This document shows positions 1-11,079 of a stretch of 64,000 bases of DNA, piece by piece. This DNA is from Paraphoma chrysanthemicola (lineage: Eukaryota > Ascomycota > Dothideomycetes > Pleosporales > Phaeosphaeriaceae). Both the position numbers and the translations under genes were made by a program. The notes below the pieces were generated by a model, which was not told where the DNA came from, searched no databases, and saw nothing but the letters and a program-made list of their open reading frames with translations. The first letter of the stretch is position 1. Every line of letters starts with the position of its first letter. The stretch is taken from the NCBI GenBank assembly GCA_020744225.1, contig JAGMWG010000001.1:682001-746000 (forward strand), written 5' to 3'.

Positions 1-173
1 CGAGTACGAGCGCGGTTTCGAAATGCACGTATGGAGTTTTGCAAAGGTACTTTAGTGATAAGGCGGAATTGCCGGAGGAGGGGACGAGGTGTAAGGTTGA
101 TAATGTGCCTTTTAAAGATGGTGGGGTCCTGCCGCCGGCGAGGTTGCGGAAGCGGAGTCTGCCAGGGTACTAG
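1..173 (+). CDS. 3' end of a TAP-like alpha/beta hydrolase (partial)
   Basis: Reading from base 3, an open frame with no start in the window ends at a TAG at 171-173. The last 56 residues contain S-K-C-T, then R-Y-F-S-D, L-P-E-E-G-T-R-C, and D-N-V-P-F. This order is the signature of the C-terminal TAP-like domain of secreted tripeptidyl-aminopeptidase-type alpha/beta hydrolases, where the paired cysteines form a disulfide. The catalytic residues lie upstream, outside the window, so activity cannot be judged. The match is by family recognition from a short stretch; the frame and stop are seen directly. Confidence 0.6.
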   Translation, partial: STSAVSKCTYGVLQRYFSDKAELPEEGTRCKVDNVPFKDGGVLPPARLRKRSLPGY

Positions 174-997
174 GGAGGATATTTTGGAGTAGACGTGGTT
201 CTGTTGTATGTATTCATATTTTGGGCATTGTGAATAGATCTCTACTCTGTCAGCGCGCGAATCGGACCACTCTTGGAGTTGTTCGGGAATGTACATATAC
301 GAAGAAAACGCGTGCGTCATCGCTTATACATCGAATAATAGTCGCAGCCACCACGTGGCTAAGGAGAAACTGCTCCACTAAGCACTACTGCAATTGTCTT
401 GCACTGGTGCCAACATCCTACTCCGTTGGCTAGTGAAGTCCGCAGCCAATTAACTTGCGCCTCGCTTCGCTAGCGCGTGATGGTTGACCTCGATTTGCCT
501 TCCGTAGTCCTTCCACAACTCTTCTAGCACACAGATTCCATGGCAATCTTATATAGTAATTGATCTGACCGATATCCGATGTCACTGACGTGTACAAAGT
601 CTCGGAACCGCTGTTCTTACCCTTGTTTGCCCAGGATGACCGGTCGCCACCCGCACCGCTACCGTCCGACTGGCGCATTCCCGACCATGTTGGTGTTATC
701 AACGAAAGGAGCACACTCATATTATGCGCTTGTTCTGTTATCAATAGGTCTACATAATGTACATCTAGAGCGCGATGTCCAAGCGTGCTCATGTTGCGAT
801 CGACGCTGAACTTGAGCGCGCGCAAAGCTGCTGAACTCCGTATCCGGTCTGACTCCACTCCAAGAGAATGGTCACTCGTACCTTGGTAATAAAGTACTTG
901 CAACGGACATGTTAGCCTTGAAGTTCTCCCCAAAATATGCTCATGTCATTTTCGTTCCACCTTCCTCCCCGCAAAGGACCTGGGTTGACATTCCAAT
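174..997. other. Intergenic, no supported gene
   Basis: This 0.8-kb stretch separates the hydrolase tail from the SAT4-like gene. A 167-codon minus-strand frame (430-933) is open, but its composition is not protein-like and I recognise no motif. The right part should hold the promoter of the SAT4-like gene; no clear TATA box or known operator was identified. Confidence 0.5.
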
Positions 998-2712
998 ATG
1001 GCCGGCCTCATCCCTCCCGGGCTCAAAGTCCCGCCCGGAATGGATCCGACTGAATTCTACTTGCAGTTACCAGCTATGGGACCAGATCAGGTACCGCTAG
1101 GAAGCGATACTACCATGACGACAAATGGACCAGATCAAGTCTGGTTTCTGGTGGTTGCCATAACATGCACTGCTATTCCAGCATTGTTCCTAGCGATGCG
1201 ATTGTATACGCGATTAGCGATTGTACGAAGTCTGGAAATGGCTGATTGTATGTGTGAAGCCAGTGTCAAAATAGCAAGCGCTGATGAGTCGCAGATTTCT
1301 TGTTTTGCGCTTTCGTACGTCTCGAGATACAACATGGAAACACCACAGCTGATTGAAGAATAGCCATTGATCGTAATAGAAATCGTGATGGGATATGCGA
1401 TGGTACACTGGGGCGCAGGAGTGCACCAGTGGCAAGTCACGCTGGAGCAACTCTTCCACCAACTCTACGTAAGGAATACCCATGCTCTAACAGGTTCCGT
1501 GCTGACAACATAAGTGGGCAAACACAGCCCAAGTCATATACTGCCCTCTCAGCTTCCTCGTCAAAATGGCCATCCTTCTCCAGTACCTGAAGCTTTTCGC
1601 GCCGAGTCGCAGCGGAAACAAGGTGATGTGGTATGGCTCGTGGTTCACTATCGGGGCTACGTTCATCGCGTATACGGTGTTTATGTTCTGGACGCTCTTT
1701 TACTGCTCGCCTCGGCGCATGATCTGGTTCAAGCTTACGCCCGGCGGGAAATGCCATGATGTCAACGACATCATCCTCTCGCAGGGCGCATTTAACATGG
1801 CATCTGATATTGTTATCCTACTTTTACCGACTTCGTCGTTATGGCAGCTAAGCGTACCGCTTGCAAAGAAGGTCTTCATCACATTGTTGTTCTGCACCGG
1901 ACTACTGTATGTACACATTCGTGAAACATTCCCAACATGACTCATACAAACATAGGGCCTGCATCGCCTCCGCAATGCGCATCGCGTTCACTCTCAAAAT
2001 CGCTCCCGTGATCTCACAGGCTGATGTGTCCCACAATGGTCTTTTCATCGGCCTCTGGACCGAAGCTGAAGTCTCCCTCGGCTTCGTCGTCGCATGCTCG
2101 CTTTGCCTGCCAAAACTAATTCAAGCCAAAGGCCGGCGCTTGCGAAACGTACTGTCGTATGCCTCGGCGCCGTTTTCAAGTTTGACATCTCGATCGCGCA
2201 AGAGTGCGCTGCGGAGTTGGAACAGTTCGAGAAAAAGTACGGGATTGGAAGACAAAGAGAAGGAAGCTGGAATTGAACGCCCGATGTATTTCGAAGACCG
2301 CGAGGAACAGAAAAAATTAGCGCAAGCGAGACTGAAGCCCGAGAAGGACAGACACGACATTTACATCCTGCCGAGCACAGCAGGAAATAGCGAGTATACA
2401 CCAAGTCGGTATTCGTCGTCCCGGTATTCACAAAGCATTGGGTCGAAAGAGTCTGATCATGAACACGAAGTACTGCAGACTGCGACTGTTGCGCGCCATC
2501 AGATTGCGCGCACGATTAGTGTACGGACGCAGGAAGTGCCTGTGAGGTTGGACGATGTGCCGGTGGTGGCGGAGCTGGAGCCGGTGAGGCTGGATTCGTA
2601 TTATTGGATGAGTCCGGAGCAGTTGGAGGAAGAGAGGCGCGTGCTGCAGCAGTTTGAGTTTGAGGGATTTGAGCTGACGAGTGATGGTATGTCAAGGAGA
2701 TTGACAGTGTGA
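998..2712 (+). CDS. SAT4-family rhodopsin-like integral membrane protein
   Basis: Multi-helix fungal membrane protein of the SAT4 (rhodopsin domain, DUF3328-unrelated) type; many members are of unknown function. Proposed exons are about 998-1247, 1364-1468, 1515-1906 and 1956-2712. Exon 1 gives an N-terminus and a first helix (V-W-F-L-V-V-A-I-T) followed by M-R-L-Y-T-R. Exon 2 carries G-x-G-V-H-Q-W, the family's best landmark. Exon 3 has Y-C-P-L-S-F-L-V-K-M-A-I-L-L-Q-Y and two more helices. Exon 4 completes the last helices and a long polar tail. Junctions 2-3 and 3-4 keep frame exactly. The junction between exons 1 and 2 does not: the GTATGT donor at 1248 and the TAG acceptor ending at 1363 change frame, so either the splice site differs or the gene is broken there. 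Confidence 0.75.
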
Positions 2713-3339
2713 TGGAATGCGAAATGCAGAGAGTGAGGATGCTATAGATCGTCTCCTGTTTGACATGATTATATTACCACCATAATCATAAGAGGCTCTT
2801 TATTGACCGGCGACAGCATCACTGAAATTATTTCCGCGACATCGCTGGCCCATGAGATCAATAGACCGTCCTAGGAATCGCGATTAGGCTGTGATTGCGC
2901 GCGGCGAACGCGTTGAGGTCGACGGTGGCGTCAACCTCTATGCTAAGTAGTGTCTGCAATAAGAATTCTTGTCGTTCGTATTCCCCCCAAACACAGAAGA
3001 AGTGAGGCACTAGCGCGCTTAGTTGGAATGCGGCTCGGCTGCTTGGCGACGCGCCTTGAGCTCGGGCAACGCCATTCGTCATTCACAGCGAGCAACATTT
3101 CCATCACCGCCATCAGCTGTCGCTCCTTTGTCGCAACCTTGCACTGCCCCCCGCAAACGCTGTCGCATTAGCCACCACAGCTAGGCAGTCATTTCAGAGT
3201 CCTCTTCACGTGGTATTGACAATAGCACGGACATATATTACACTACAGTCACCGGTAGCCTTGTAAGCTTTACATCTCGCGCGAAGCTGCCTCCACCTTC
3301 TCACTTCTTGATATTAGGCTCCCATAGAATCTCACCGCC
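2713..3339. other. Intergenic and promoter of the RRM gene
   Basis: No supported gene. The segment contains the 3' flank of the SAT4-like gene and, towards 3300, the promoter and leader of the PAB2-like gene. Short open frames on both strands look like chance. Confidence 0.5.
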
Positions 3340-4413
3340 ATGTCCGACACCGAGATCGAGCAGAAGCGCGAGGAGGATGAGCGCCTCGATACAGCCGAGG
3401 ACCCCAACGAGGAGGTACGAGACTATTCTACAGCCTGCAAGCGCGCAAGGCAATCACCAAACACGGTTCCTTAATCTTGCGCTGGCTTGCCACATCACGG
3501 CCCATCTCTATATATACCTCTAAAAGCAAGCTAATACAGACACAGGAGGAGATATCCGCCATGCGCCGACGCGTGCAAGAAATGGAAGAAGAAGCCGCCA
3601 AGCTGCGCGAGATGCAACAGTCCCTCGACACCGAACGTCACGAAATGCGCGAAAGCAAAGAAGACGTGGACGCGCGGAGTGTCTTTGTCGGCAACGTCGA
3701 CTACGGGGCTAGCCCAGAGGAGATCCAGGCACACTTCCAGAGCATCGGAAGCATAAACCGCGTGACAATCTTGCTGGACAAGTTCACGGGACATCCCAAA
3801 GGGTTAGTACCAAGAGGAGGCTTTCTTTGAAGATTTGCATACACACACACATGGTACTCTAATCATGCATTGCGCAAGAGCAGCAGCAGCGTTCAGACGA
3901 TGCTAGAGTCACAAGGCTGTGACTCGCGCCGCTTGACACACCCACTTACTCATCCACTCACCCAACCCGCAAAGTCGCATCTTTCGCTACCTGGCAAGAG
4001 TTTGGCAGAAAGATCGGAACACAAAACGCTAATGAGCGTACTGCAGGTATGCGTATGTCGAGTTCACTGAACCAAGTCTGGTCAACCAGGCCCTTGTGCT
4101 CGATAATAGCGAGTTCCGGAACAGGAACTTGAAGGTCTGTCTCCCGACCATCTGATTTAACCTGCAAAGCTTACACACATCCCAGGTTGTTCCTAAGCGC
4201 ACCAATCTCCCCGGCATGACCCGCGGAGGTCGTGGTGGTGGACGAGGCGGACCCCGAGGAGGCGGCGGTGGCTACGGCGGTCGCGGTGGACCATACGGCG
4301 GTCGAGGTGGCGGAGGATACGGTGGCGGCGGCGGCGGTTATGGTCCCCCAAGGGGTGGATACCGCGGCGGGTACAGGGGTGCGCGAGGTGGCTCGGCGTA
4401 TCGCCCGTACTAA
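3340..4413 (+). CDS. PAB2: PAB2/PABPN1-like RRM protein, nuclear poly(A) binding
   Basis: Four exons, 3340-3414, 3546-3802, 4047-4134 and 4186-4413, join in frame and give a small RNA-binding protein. The order is an acidic N-terminus (M-S-D-T-E-I-E-Q-K-R-E-E-D), a coiled coil of heptads, one RRM with RNP2 (V-F-V-G-N-V-D-Y) and RNP1 (K-G-Y-A-Y-V-E-F), a linker V-V-P-K-R-T-N-L-P-G, and an RGG/GGY-rich tail. That exact order is the nuclear poly(A)-binding protein 2 family, which stimulates poly(A) polymerase and acts in nuclear RNA decay and export. RNP1 is rebuilt across the 244-nt third intron, which supports the model. The arginine-glycine tail is a likely target of arginine methylation (family knowledge). 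Confidence 0.9.
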
Positions 4414-4800
4414 GCTGCGGAGATGGCTAGGCGAGATGCATGAGGTGTCGAGACTTCGGTCTGTTATCATTTGAAATTTTGGGGGTATTTGAGAAGACAA
4501 AATTGCAGTTGGGATGAAGGGAGGGGTGTATTATACCAAAATCTATGCGGGTGTACGATGGCTGGGTTGAACGGGATGAGTTGGGCTTCGGTTTATCATT
4601 AGACTTAATTCTTGCTGTTCTTTTCGGCTCACTTCCAGACCCGCAATCACTCCATGCACCCACTCCTGACGTGGTTCTGGACGACTAATCATGAATGCAT
4701 TAATTGACTGAGAAGGTATCATATCCTCATTGCCGTTTTGCACCCTCTAGGCAAAGCGCCTCTAAACGCCCCTCCTTACCAAGCGCCTCGCTGCCTCGAG

Positions 4801-4935
4801 TCATGCCGAAAACATCCCCTCTAAATACTCCTTTGGTGCGTCCGGCCCCAGAAACGTAGAATTTTGCAGACCAAGACGCTGGCCGATATACGCCCAGTCG
4901 TCGGGACCAGGACATAAGCTCGTCCACGTCACTCA
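4801..4935 (-). CDS. Possible short coding fragment 3' of UBC9
   Basis: A minus-strand frame with no ATG reads T-S-L-C-P-G-P-D-D-W-A-Y-I-G-Q-R-L-G and continues to a stop at 4801-4803. The composition is protein-like, unlike neighbouring frames, but a TGA lies just upstream and no convincing splice joins it to anything. Just before that stop the same frame also reads protein-like. It could be the last exon of a small unannotated gene or a remnant. I do not recognise it. Confidence 0.2.
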
Positions 4936-5019
4936 TCTCCTCCGACTCATACCCAGCATCCAACGCCACACTCTCCTTTCCGGCGTCTCATCGATTCCCC
5001 AATCACGACCTACATCCGC

Positions 5020-5638
5020 CTACGGCGCAGGATTCTCCTTAACGATATTCCGCACCTTCTTCTCGTACGCTTGACGATCCTTCTTGAACAGATTGAACGC
5101 GTCTGCCTGCGCGGGCGACTCCGGATTTGGCTCGTCGAGAAGTGATTGGATACCGAGCAGGATTTCTTTGATTGTGATGGCAGGTTTCCAGCCTTCTTCT
5201 TCGTTGAGGATGGAGAGGCAGACGGTGCCCGAGGGGTAAACGTTGGGGTGGAAGAGAGGTGGGACGAATTTGCCTAAAAGTCCGTTGGATTAGCATATCG
5301 TTTCCCACGAATGTGACGGATAAGGCTATGCAAGCAGTGTCTGTGTGGACAGTGTGATGAACGTACATTTCGGTGGCTTTGTAGGATACTCATCTGGGAA
5401 TGTAACTTCTAGCTTGAACAGCCCGCCTTCCCAGATTGTCTTTTCTTTGCCAGGCACACCCACGTCCCATTTCTTGAGGTCCATCATGCCGTTTGCGCCG
5501 CGCATGGGTTTAGCGAAGAAGCCGAAGGGGTGGTCGCGTCGCCATTGCTTTCTGCGACGCGTTAGCGACTAGTATACTGTTGATAAAGGTGTTTCGCTCG
5601 CACCTCTCCTCCCCGAGCCGGTTCATACACAGCGACAT
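5020..5638 (-). CDS. UBC9: SUMO-conjugating enzyme E2 (Ubc9)
   Basis: Three exons on the minus strand, 5638-5604, 5551-5367 and 5273-5020, splice in frame to exactly 157 residues, the usual Ubc9 length. Visible landmarks are E-E-R-K-Q-W-R-R-D-H-P-F-G-F near the N-terminus, P-x-K-P-P-K-C before the second intron, H-P-N-V-Y-P-S-G-T-V-C-L-S with the catalytic cysteine near residue 92, and W-K-P-A-I-T-I-K-E-I-L-L-G-I-Q. Ubc9 takes SUMO from the Aos1-Uba2 E1 and attaches it to lysines in psi-K-x-E sites, in the nucleus and cytosol. It is usually essential and single-copy. The gene is divergent from PEX19 with a shared 443-bp upstream region. Confidence 0.97.
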
Positions 5639-6081
5639 GGTGCTCGTAAGGCTGCGCTGCGACCCAGTCCGCGATCGTTTTATGTGTTTCTGAGGTGTCG
5701 CACGAGCGAGTGAGGTGCGTGAGCGAAGGTTGAGAACTACAAGTCACAGAACGTTGCAGCAGCGTGCCTGCTTATATGTGCACGAGGACGTGGTGAAGGT
5801 GAGAGCGCAGCGCTTAGACTTTGGAAATAATGAGGTGAAGTCGGCATTTGGGCGCACGTGACGCAACAATTGTTGCGCCACAGCGCTGGGTCAGAGGCTA
5901 GAACGGCAGGCGCCAGGGAGTGAGCCCCGCCATCAGGAAAGTGCCCCGCCGATGATGACGGGCCGAGGCTGAGCGTTGGCGTCTTCGTAATGCACATCTG
6001 CATTTCAAGTACTAGCTGGTCCTGTGATCTTCACGACACTTTACTGCAACTTGGGAAACGTGTTGACTGTCCTCAATCAAC
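5639..6081. promoter_or_regulatory. Shared upstream region of UBC9 and PEX19
   Basis: 443 bp between two divergent start codons, so it must contain both promoters and both 5' leaders. I see no unambiguous TATA box. CACGTG-like and GCGCCA-like words are present but I would not assign a factor to them. Confidence 0.6.
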
Positions 6082-7141
6082 ATGGCGGACGTGCCAGTAA
6101 AAAGGGAAGAGCAGGAGCCTGCTATACCAGCAGTCGCAGCCGCGCCGGCAACCGCACCCGCACCAGATGTCGCCTCGGACCCGGACGAAGATGATCTGTC
6201 AGACCTTGACGACGTGCTCGATGAATTCGCCAACACCAAGCTCGACTCGAAGGCCCCAGCACCAGCACCCCAGGCCAAAGATGCGCCATCTGCCTCCGGT
6301 CCCGGCAGGCCCGAAGACATGTCTCCCGCAGAATTACTTCTCGAAGACGAAGACGCCTTCGCAAAGCAGCTGCAGCAAGAAATGGAGCAACTCCTCGGGC
6401 AAGGTGATTTCGGCAAGCAATTCGAAGATATCATGAAAGAAATGAGCCAGGAGATGGGTGGTGCGAATCCACTTGCTGCTGATCCGGCTGCACCATCTAC
6501 ATCGAAAGATGCGGGGAAAGCGAAAGAAGCACCCTCGTCGACTTCGGCAGACACTGCAGCAAAAGCAGAGAAATCATTCCAGGAAACTATCAAGAAGACA
6601 ATGGAGCGCATGCAGTCCTCAGGTGATGCCGCAGGCGCCGCAGCAGCGTCATCATCTCAGGACGACATGTTGGCTCAAATGCTCGCGTCCATGGAATCCG
6701 GCGGGTTTGGCGGAGAGGGGAACGACGAGGACTTCAGCAAGATCCTCATGGGCATGATGGAGCAGTTGACGAATCGAGAGATTTTGTACGAGCCGATGAA
6801 AGAGCTGAATGACAAGTTCCCCAAGTGGATGGAGGACAATGCGGAGAAGTGCGACAAGGCGGATCTGGAGAGGTATAAAGAGCAGGCGGTGTTGGTCAAG
6901 GAGATTACGGAGCGATTCGACAGGAAAGGATACAGTGATTCGAATGCGGGTGACAGAGAATATATTGTGGAACGGATGCAGAAGGTACGTGTTCGAAGTG
7001 CGCACTGGGTGCGCGAGAAGCAGCGTGCTAATGAGAGTATAGATGCAAGCTGCTGGAAGTCCACCGCCAGACCTTGTGGGCGATATGAATGCGGCACAAG
7101 AAGTGCTGCAGGATATGGATCAGGGTTGTCCAACACAGTGA
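6082..7141 (+). CDS. PEX19: Peroxisomal membrane protein chaperone Pex19
   Basis: Two exons, 6082-6984 and 7043-7141, join in phase 0 and give 333 residues. The N-terminus is Ala/Pro-rich and then acidic (D-P-D-E-D-D-L-S-D-L-D-D-V-L-D-E-F), which is the Pex3-docking region of Pex19. The middle has amphipathic helices (Q-E-M-E-Q-L-L-G, M-M-E-Q-L-T-N-R-E-I-L-Y-E-P-M-K-E-L), the conserved C-terminal core that binds peroxisomal membrane proteins. The protein ends in C-P-T-Q, a CaaX box with a farnesylation-type last residue, and this end is produced only after splicing. Pex19 binds new peroxisomal membrane proteins in the cytosol and delivers them to Pex3. Confidence 0.95.
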
Positions 7142-7270
7142 TTTCCTTCTGCAGTTGGTGTGAATTGTTCTCTACAGATACCCAAAATGTACATATATCA
7201 CATCATCAACCCAACATACCCCAGTGTCGTCCGCAAAGGTTCAGAGTACAAACACAATAGCCAGGTCGCT

Positions 7271-8007
7271 TCATCCGTCCGTCATGTCCATGTCCATCCC
7301 GTCCATGTCGTTGAATGCTGGATGTGACGTTTGTGGTTGCTGTTGGTACTGCTGATCTACAGTGTTCGCACACTCCATGAATAACGAGTCGTAGTCCTCA
7401 TCGTCGCTGCCAAAATGCTGTGAAGACGCATCGTTTTCCTGCTCCATAGCTTCAATCAACTGCTGGAGCTCGAGCTCCTCTTGCGCAGCGACGTAGTCCG
7501 CCTCGGTCATCTCCGATTCTTGTTGTGGCACGGGGTCGGTCCAGACGGGGAGTGGCGCGTCCTCAATGACCTCCTCGATCATGTCATCATCTTGCTCTGG
7601 TGCCTGACGCGCCTTTTCAGCCTCCCATCGTTTGCGCTCCGAGACAAAGTCGAGCTGCTGTATCTACATAGTGTTAGCTTGTCTGTATGGCGCTCGTCAA
7701 TGACATAACGTACTTGTTCACCACGCGATTCCCATTTCTTGTCTTCGCGACCATTTTGCACGCGTCTGAAAAATAGATCTCGTCTACGCTTCGTGGCTGC
7801 GTCGCGTGTTTGAATCACGGGATTTGGCTTGTATGCGCGTTGCGGAATCGCAGACTTCTTGTTGCTAGAAGGCGACGCCATGCTGAAGTTGAAGATGCGT
7901 GGCGCAACATTCGCGGAGCGTTCGGACAGTGGGGAAGATCTCGGTGGCGTATATGCAGTGTAGTGCTGCTGTTGTGGCGGCGACGAGTAGAAGGGTGTGA
8001 GCAGCAT
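7271..8007 (-). CDS. Unrecognised conserved-looking acidic protein, 228 aa
   Basis: Two exons, 8007-7714 and 7663-7271, join in phase 0 across a 50-nt intron (GTACGT...GTAG). The N-terminal half is basic and Ser/Pro-rich with A-T-K-R-R-R-D-L-F-F-R-R-V. The centre has I-Q-Q-L-D-F-V-S-E-R-K-R-W-E-A-E-K, predicted helical. The C-terminal half is acidic and Gln-rich and ends in a Met/Asp-rich tail. This charge layout suggests a nuclear or ribonucleoprotein-associated role, but I cannot name a family. It is convergent with PEX19 (129 bp apart) and divergent from the HET gene. Confidence 0.75.
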
Positions 8008-8183
8008 ATCGTGGACGTTTCTGAGAACAAATTTGAGAATATTGTGGATGTCGTGAGCGAGAGAATATGCGTGTGGTGATGTGGTTCGGTGTGGATGGAG
8101 TTGGGAGGAAAGCCAGAAAGCGCAAGTCGCGACAACGCGTCACAAAATCGCGCTAGTGTTATCGATAAGCCAGCCACAATCAC

Positions 8184-10342
8184 ATGCGGTTAGCGACGCT
8201 CCTATCTCACGAACCACGTCTACCGCAGTATCAAAACACCATTTGTAGTATGGCAGTAGACCAGCGAAGACAAGGTACACGTGGCCTATCTGCGGACGGT
8301 CTCTGCGACTTATGCTCCACGGTACCATGGGACGGTCTGCTGTCCTGCGAGCCTGGTTCCCCCAAAAGCTGCATCCCCATACAGCCGGAGCTGGAGGGCG
8401 ATAATCCTACATGTCGGATCTGTCGATTCTTCGCAAAATTTGAGTGGGAGGATGGTTTGTTGAACTTAAGAGTCGGTTCGAACGTTTATTCCCAAAAGCT
8501 CCAAGTCTTCTCGTTCGACCATCGTCACTATTGCGCTGGCCGGGATGTAGAAGGGGCCGCCTTGAAAAGATCGTGGATCATCAGCAAGCAATCGCCTGAG
8601 GATCCAGATGTTGCAGCAGGATTACAAAGAATCTTTTCCCTGCCCGCCATCGATTATGAGAGAACAAGAAACCGATTGGCTTACTGTGACCAACACCATG
8701 GAGTTGCGTGCAAAACAGGATCGATAGCATCACTCAAGGCGCTGAGAGTGATCGACTGCCACTCTAGAAAAATTGTGTCTGCCCCAAAAGATTGCCGCTT
8801 TGTGGCTTTGTCGTATGTATGGGGAAGGGTACCTTTTGTCCCCAAAGGTAGATCGACAGTCTTACAGAACTTGCCACAAACGATTGAAGATGCTATCACC
8901 ATGACCATATCGCTCGGTTATGATTATCTGTGGGTCGATAGATATGTATGCTCTTAAGCACCATGGCCAAGCACGAGTTGACGCTGACCATGCAGTGTAT
9001 CGACCAGGGCGATGCCGAGGACGTCAACAGACAAGTATCTCAGATGGGCAAGCTTTACTCTGCTGCAGCAGTCACGCTTTTCGCGTCTTCTGGCTCTGAT
9101 CCTACTTACGGCTTACCGGGACTACGACCCAACACTCGAAAGTACACATATCGCTATGAGGCAGCCGGTAACAACTATCTGATAGCACTTCCTGGCCACA
9201 GCACCATGGATATTTACAGATCCAACTGGTTTCAAAGAGCTTGGTGAGTCTGCTTTTCTCGCCTTTTGTCGCATAGAGAGTTGTTGACCTGCTGATTGTG
9301 CTACAGGACCTTCCAAGAAGGCTTCATGTCGAAGAAACGCTTGTTTTTCACAGATCGCGAGATGCTTTTCGTATGTAACAGAACCATACTGAACGAATCA
9401 GAACACTGGGATTCAGAGCATGGCTCCCAAACCCGCCTCAGGGGCGCCTTTCCAAATGTAAATGGGGCAGAAGAGGCAGACGGCATGGAGCTAGCCCTCA
9501 GGCTCATAGACGTATTCTCCCCGCGTAAGCTCACACACCAGAGTGATGCACTCAAAGCTATTTGCGGCGCCTTGGAAACACTACCGCTGTCAAGGGGATA
9601 TCCGGTCTTCCATCTCTCAGCAGTACCCTTTACTCGTGCAGCGCACGAATCATTGCCGAGCATATCTCTAGCGCTCCATTGGATGCACACTGGCCCCTGT
9701 CGTCGAAGGACTGACTTTCCTAGCTGGTCGCCCTTGGGTTGGGATGGTTGGGTGCATGGAATTGCGCCTCAAACGCCGGTCGTGCCAGCAGATTGCTCAC
9801 TGGCACTACGAAGACCCCAGGAGAGTATCGATCTTACCCTGTTGACAGATTTGACGAACGGTCTTTACGATTCTGAGAAACTACAACCAACCCGTATACT
9901 CGAAATCACTGCATACATGGTCAGCATCCCTCTTCATTTCGGAACACCCTTAGATCTCCCCGAATCTGGCCCTTCTGTGAGGACTGTTCTTCCACTGGAT
10001 GCTGCTCGGGACCTATCTATCCGGGTTCCAGTAGACTCTATGGACTACACCCATGCAGAAGATACCGGTCCTGCTCTAGGCCTCATTCTTCGCAGTGGTG
10101 AAGCTCTCCGAACAGCGAGATCATCGGGTAGTGATATCGTCGTCATGCTACTCAAATTCCAAGGGAATCATTACGAGCGCGCTGCACTTTTCCAAGTTCC
10201 TACCGAGAACTACCATAGATTGTATTGCGAACTGGTGGTGAGGTCTCATCCCCACCCATTAGAGACAGGCGATCTAGATTTCGTGAAGGAAAGCTTCCTA
10301 TGGCTGAGACATGCGAAGAAGCAATGCATTTTGCTTGGTTGA
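8184..10342 (+). CDS. HET-domain protein (heterokaryon incompatibility type), copy 1
   Basis: Three exons, 8184-8945, 8996-9243 and 9307-10342, splice in frame to 681 residues; a second in-frame ATG at 8250 would shorten it by 22. An N-terminal C-x2-C and C-x2-C region (C-D-L-C, C-R-I-C) precedes the HET domain: F-V-A-L-S-Y-V-W-G, then G-Y-D-Y-L-W-V-D-R-Y joined by splicing to C-I-D-Q-G-D, then A-A-V-T-L-F-A-S-S-G and F-Q-R-A-W-T-F-Q-E-G. These are the three conserved HET blocks. HET proteins act in allorecognition cell death between genetically unlike hyphae, but most family members are untested. No NACHT or repeat domain follows, so it is a stand-alone HET protein. It lies 1.4 kb from another HET gene of different sequence. 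Confidence 0.92.
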
Positions 10343-10464
10343 TGCCTAGCATGTCATTTGAGCGATCGGTGAAAACAGCGACTTTTCACCTGGTCAATGC
10401 ACTCACGTTCGCTTTAAAAATAAGACTTTGTCATTCATTGATATTATGAGCTGCGCAGTAGGTA

Positions 10465-11079
10465 TTAAAATTGGTTTCTTGAGATTCTCTTTGTGGTACA
10501 ATCAAACTCTAGGTTTGCTCGGAATCTACTAGTATGTGTAACGCTGCCCTCGTTGTGCGAGGATTCGTTCCCCTTTTCACGTAGAGAAGTAGGGAAAGCT
10601 GGCCCCAATCTTTGCATGATCGCCGCGCCCTCTCCAGATTCACCGTTGACTCCTCTCTTGCACTCCACAACGCTCATATCTAATATTTTCTCGTAGAACG
10701 GGACCGACCGTTGCCAATCGCTGGTAAAAAGCATACTACGCCTCAGATAGGGCATTGATTCGATTGCTTCGTGTATGCATCCCATCAGCCATGCTCCCAG
10801 TCCTCTTCCTTGGTACGAAGGATTGATGAAGACGTCGGTGAGGAAGACGAAAGTCGTAAAGTCATTTATGCAGCATGCAAAACCAATAAAATTGAGACTC
10901 GCAGCTGAAAAATCAGAGCTTGTATGACTCTTGGCCCCTAGCTCGTACAGTCCGAAGCAGAGTGACGTGTCGAGTGTTTCGCGCATGATGTGGTCCGGCA
11001 AAGGCTCAGCCCAGTACACCAGGTCCGACGAAAAGGCCGCATTCAACTCCGCAACAGGGACAAGTACGGCAGCTAGTGA
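10465..11079 (-). CDS. GNAT-family N-acetyltransferase
   Basis: The core reads L-N-A-A-F-S-S-D, S-L-C-F-G-L-Y, F-L-T-D-V-F-I-N-P-S-Y-Q-G-R-G-L-G-A-W-L-M and F-T-S-D-W-Q-R-S-V-P-F-Y-E-K. The Q-x-x-G-x-G/A motif A (Q-G-R-G-L-G) that binds the acetyl-CoA pyrophosphate is intact, and the sequence resembles small fungal GNATs of unknown substrate. The frame stays open upstream of residue L-N-A-A to about 11079 but has no ATG, so the true start is probably in a short upstream exon that I could not place, or the 5' end is lost. The tail after M-Q-R-L-G is polar and poorly conserved. Confidence 0.8.
   Translation of the reverse strand, partial: SLAAVLVPVAELNAAFSSDLVYWAEPLPDHIMRETLDTSLCFGLYELGAKSHTSSDFSAASLNFIGFACCINDFTTFVFLTDVFINPSYQGRGLGAWLMGCIHEAIESMPYLRRSMLFTSDWQRSVPFYEKILDMSVVECKRGVNGESGEGAAIMQRLGPAFPTSLREKGNESSHNEGSVTHTSRFRANLEFDCTTKRISRNQF

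Noticed and set aside
430..933. 167-codon minus-strand open frame
   Set aside because: No recognisable sequence, no splice support, in an otherwise intergenic stretch.
3841..3852. acacacac run within the third intron of the PAB2-like gene
   Set aside because: Ordinary short microsatellite, no further structure.
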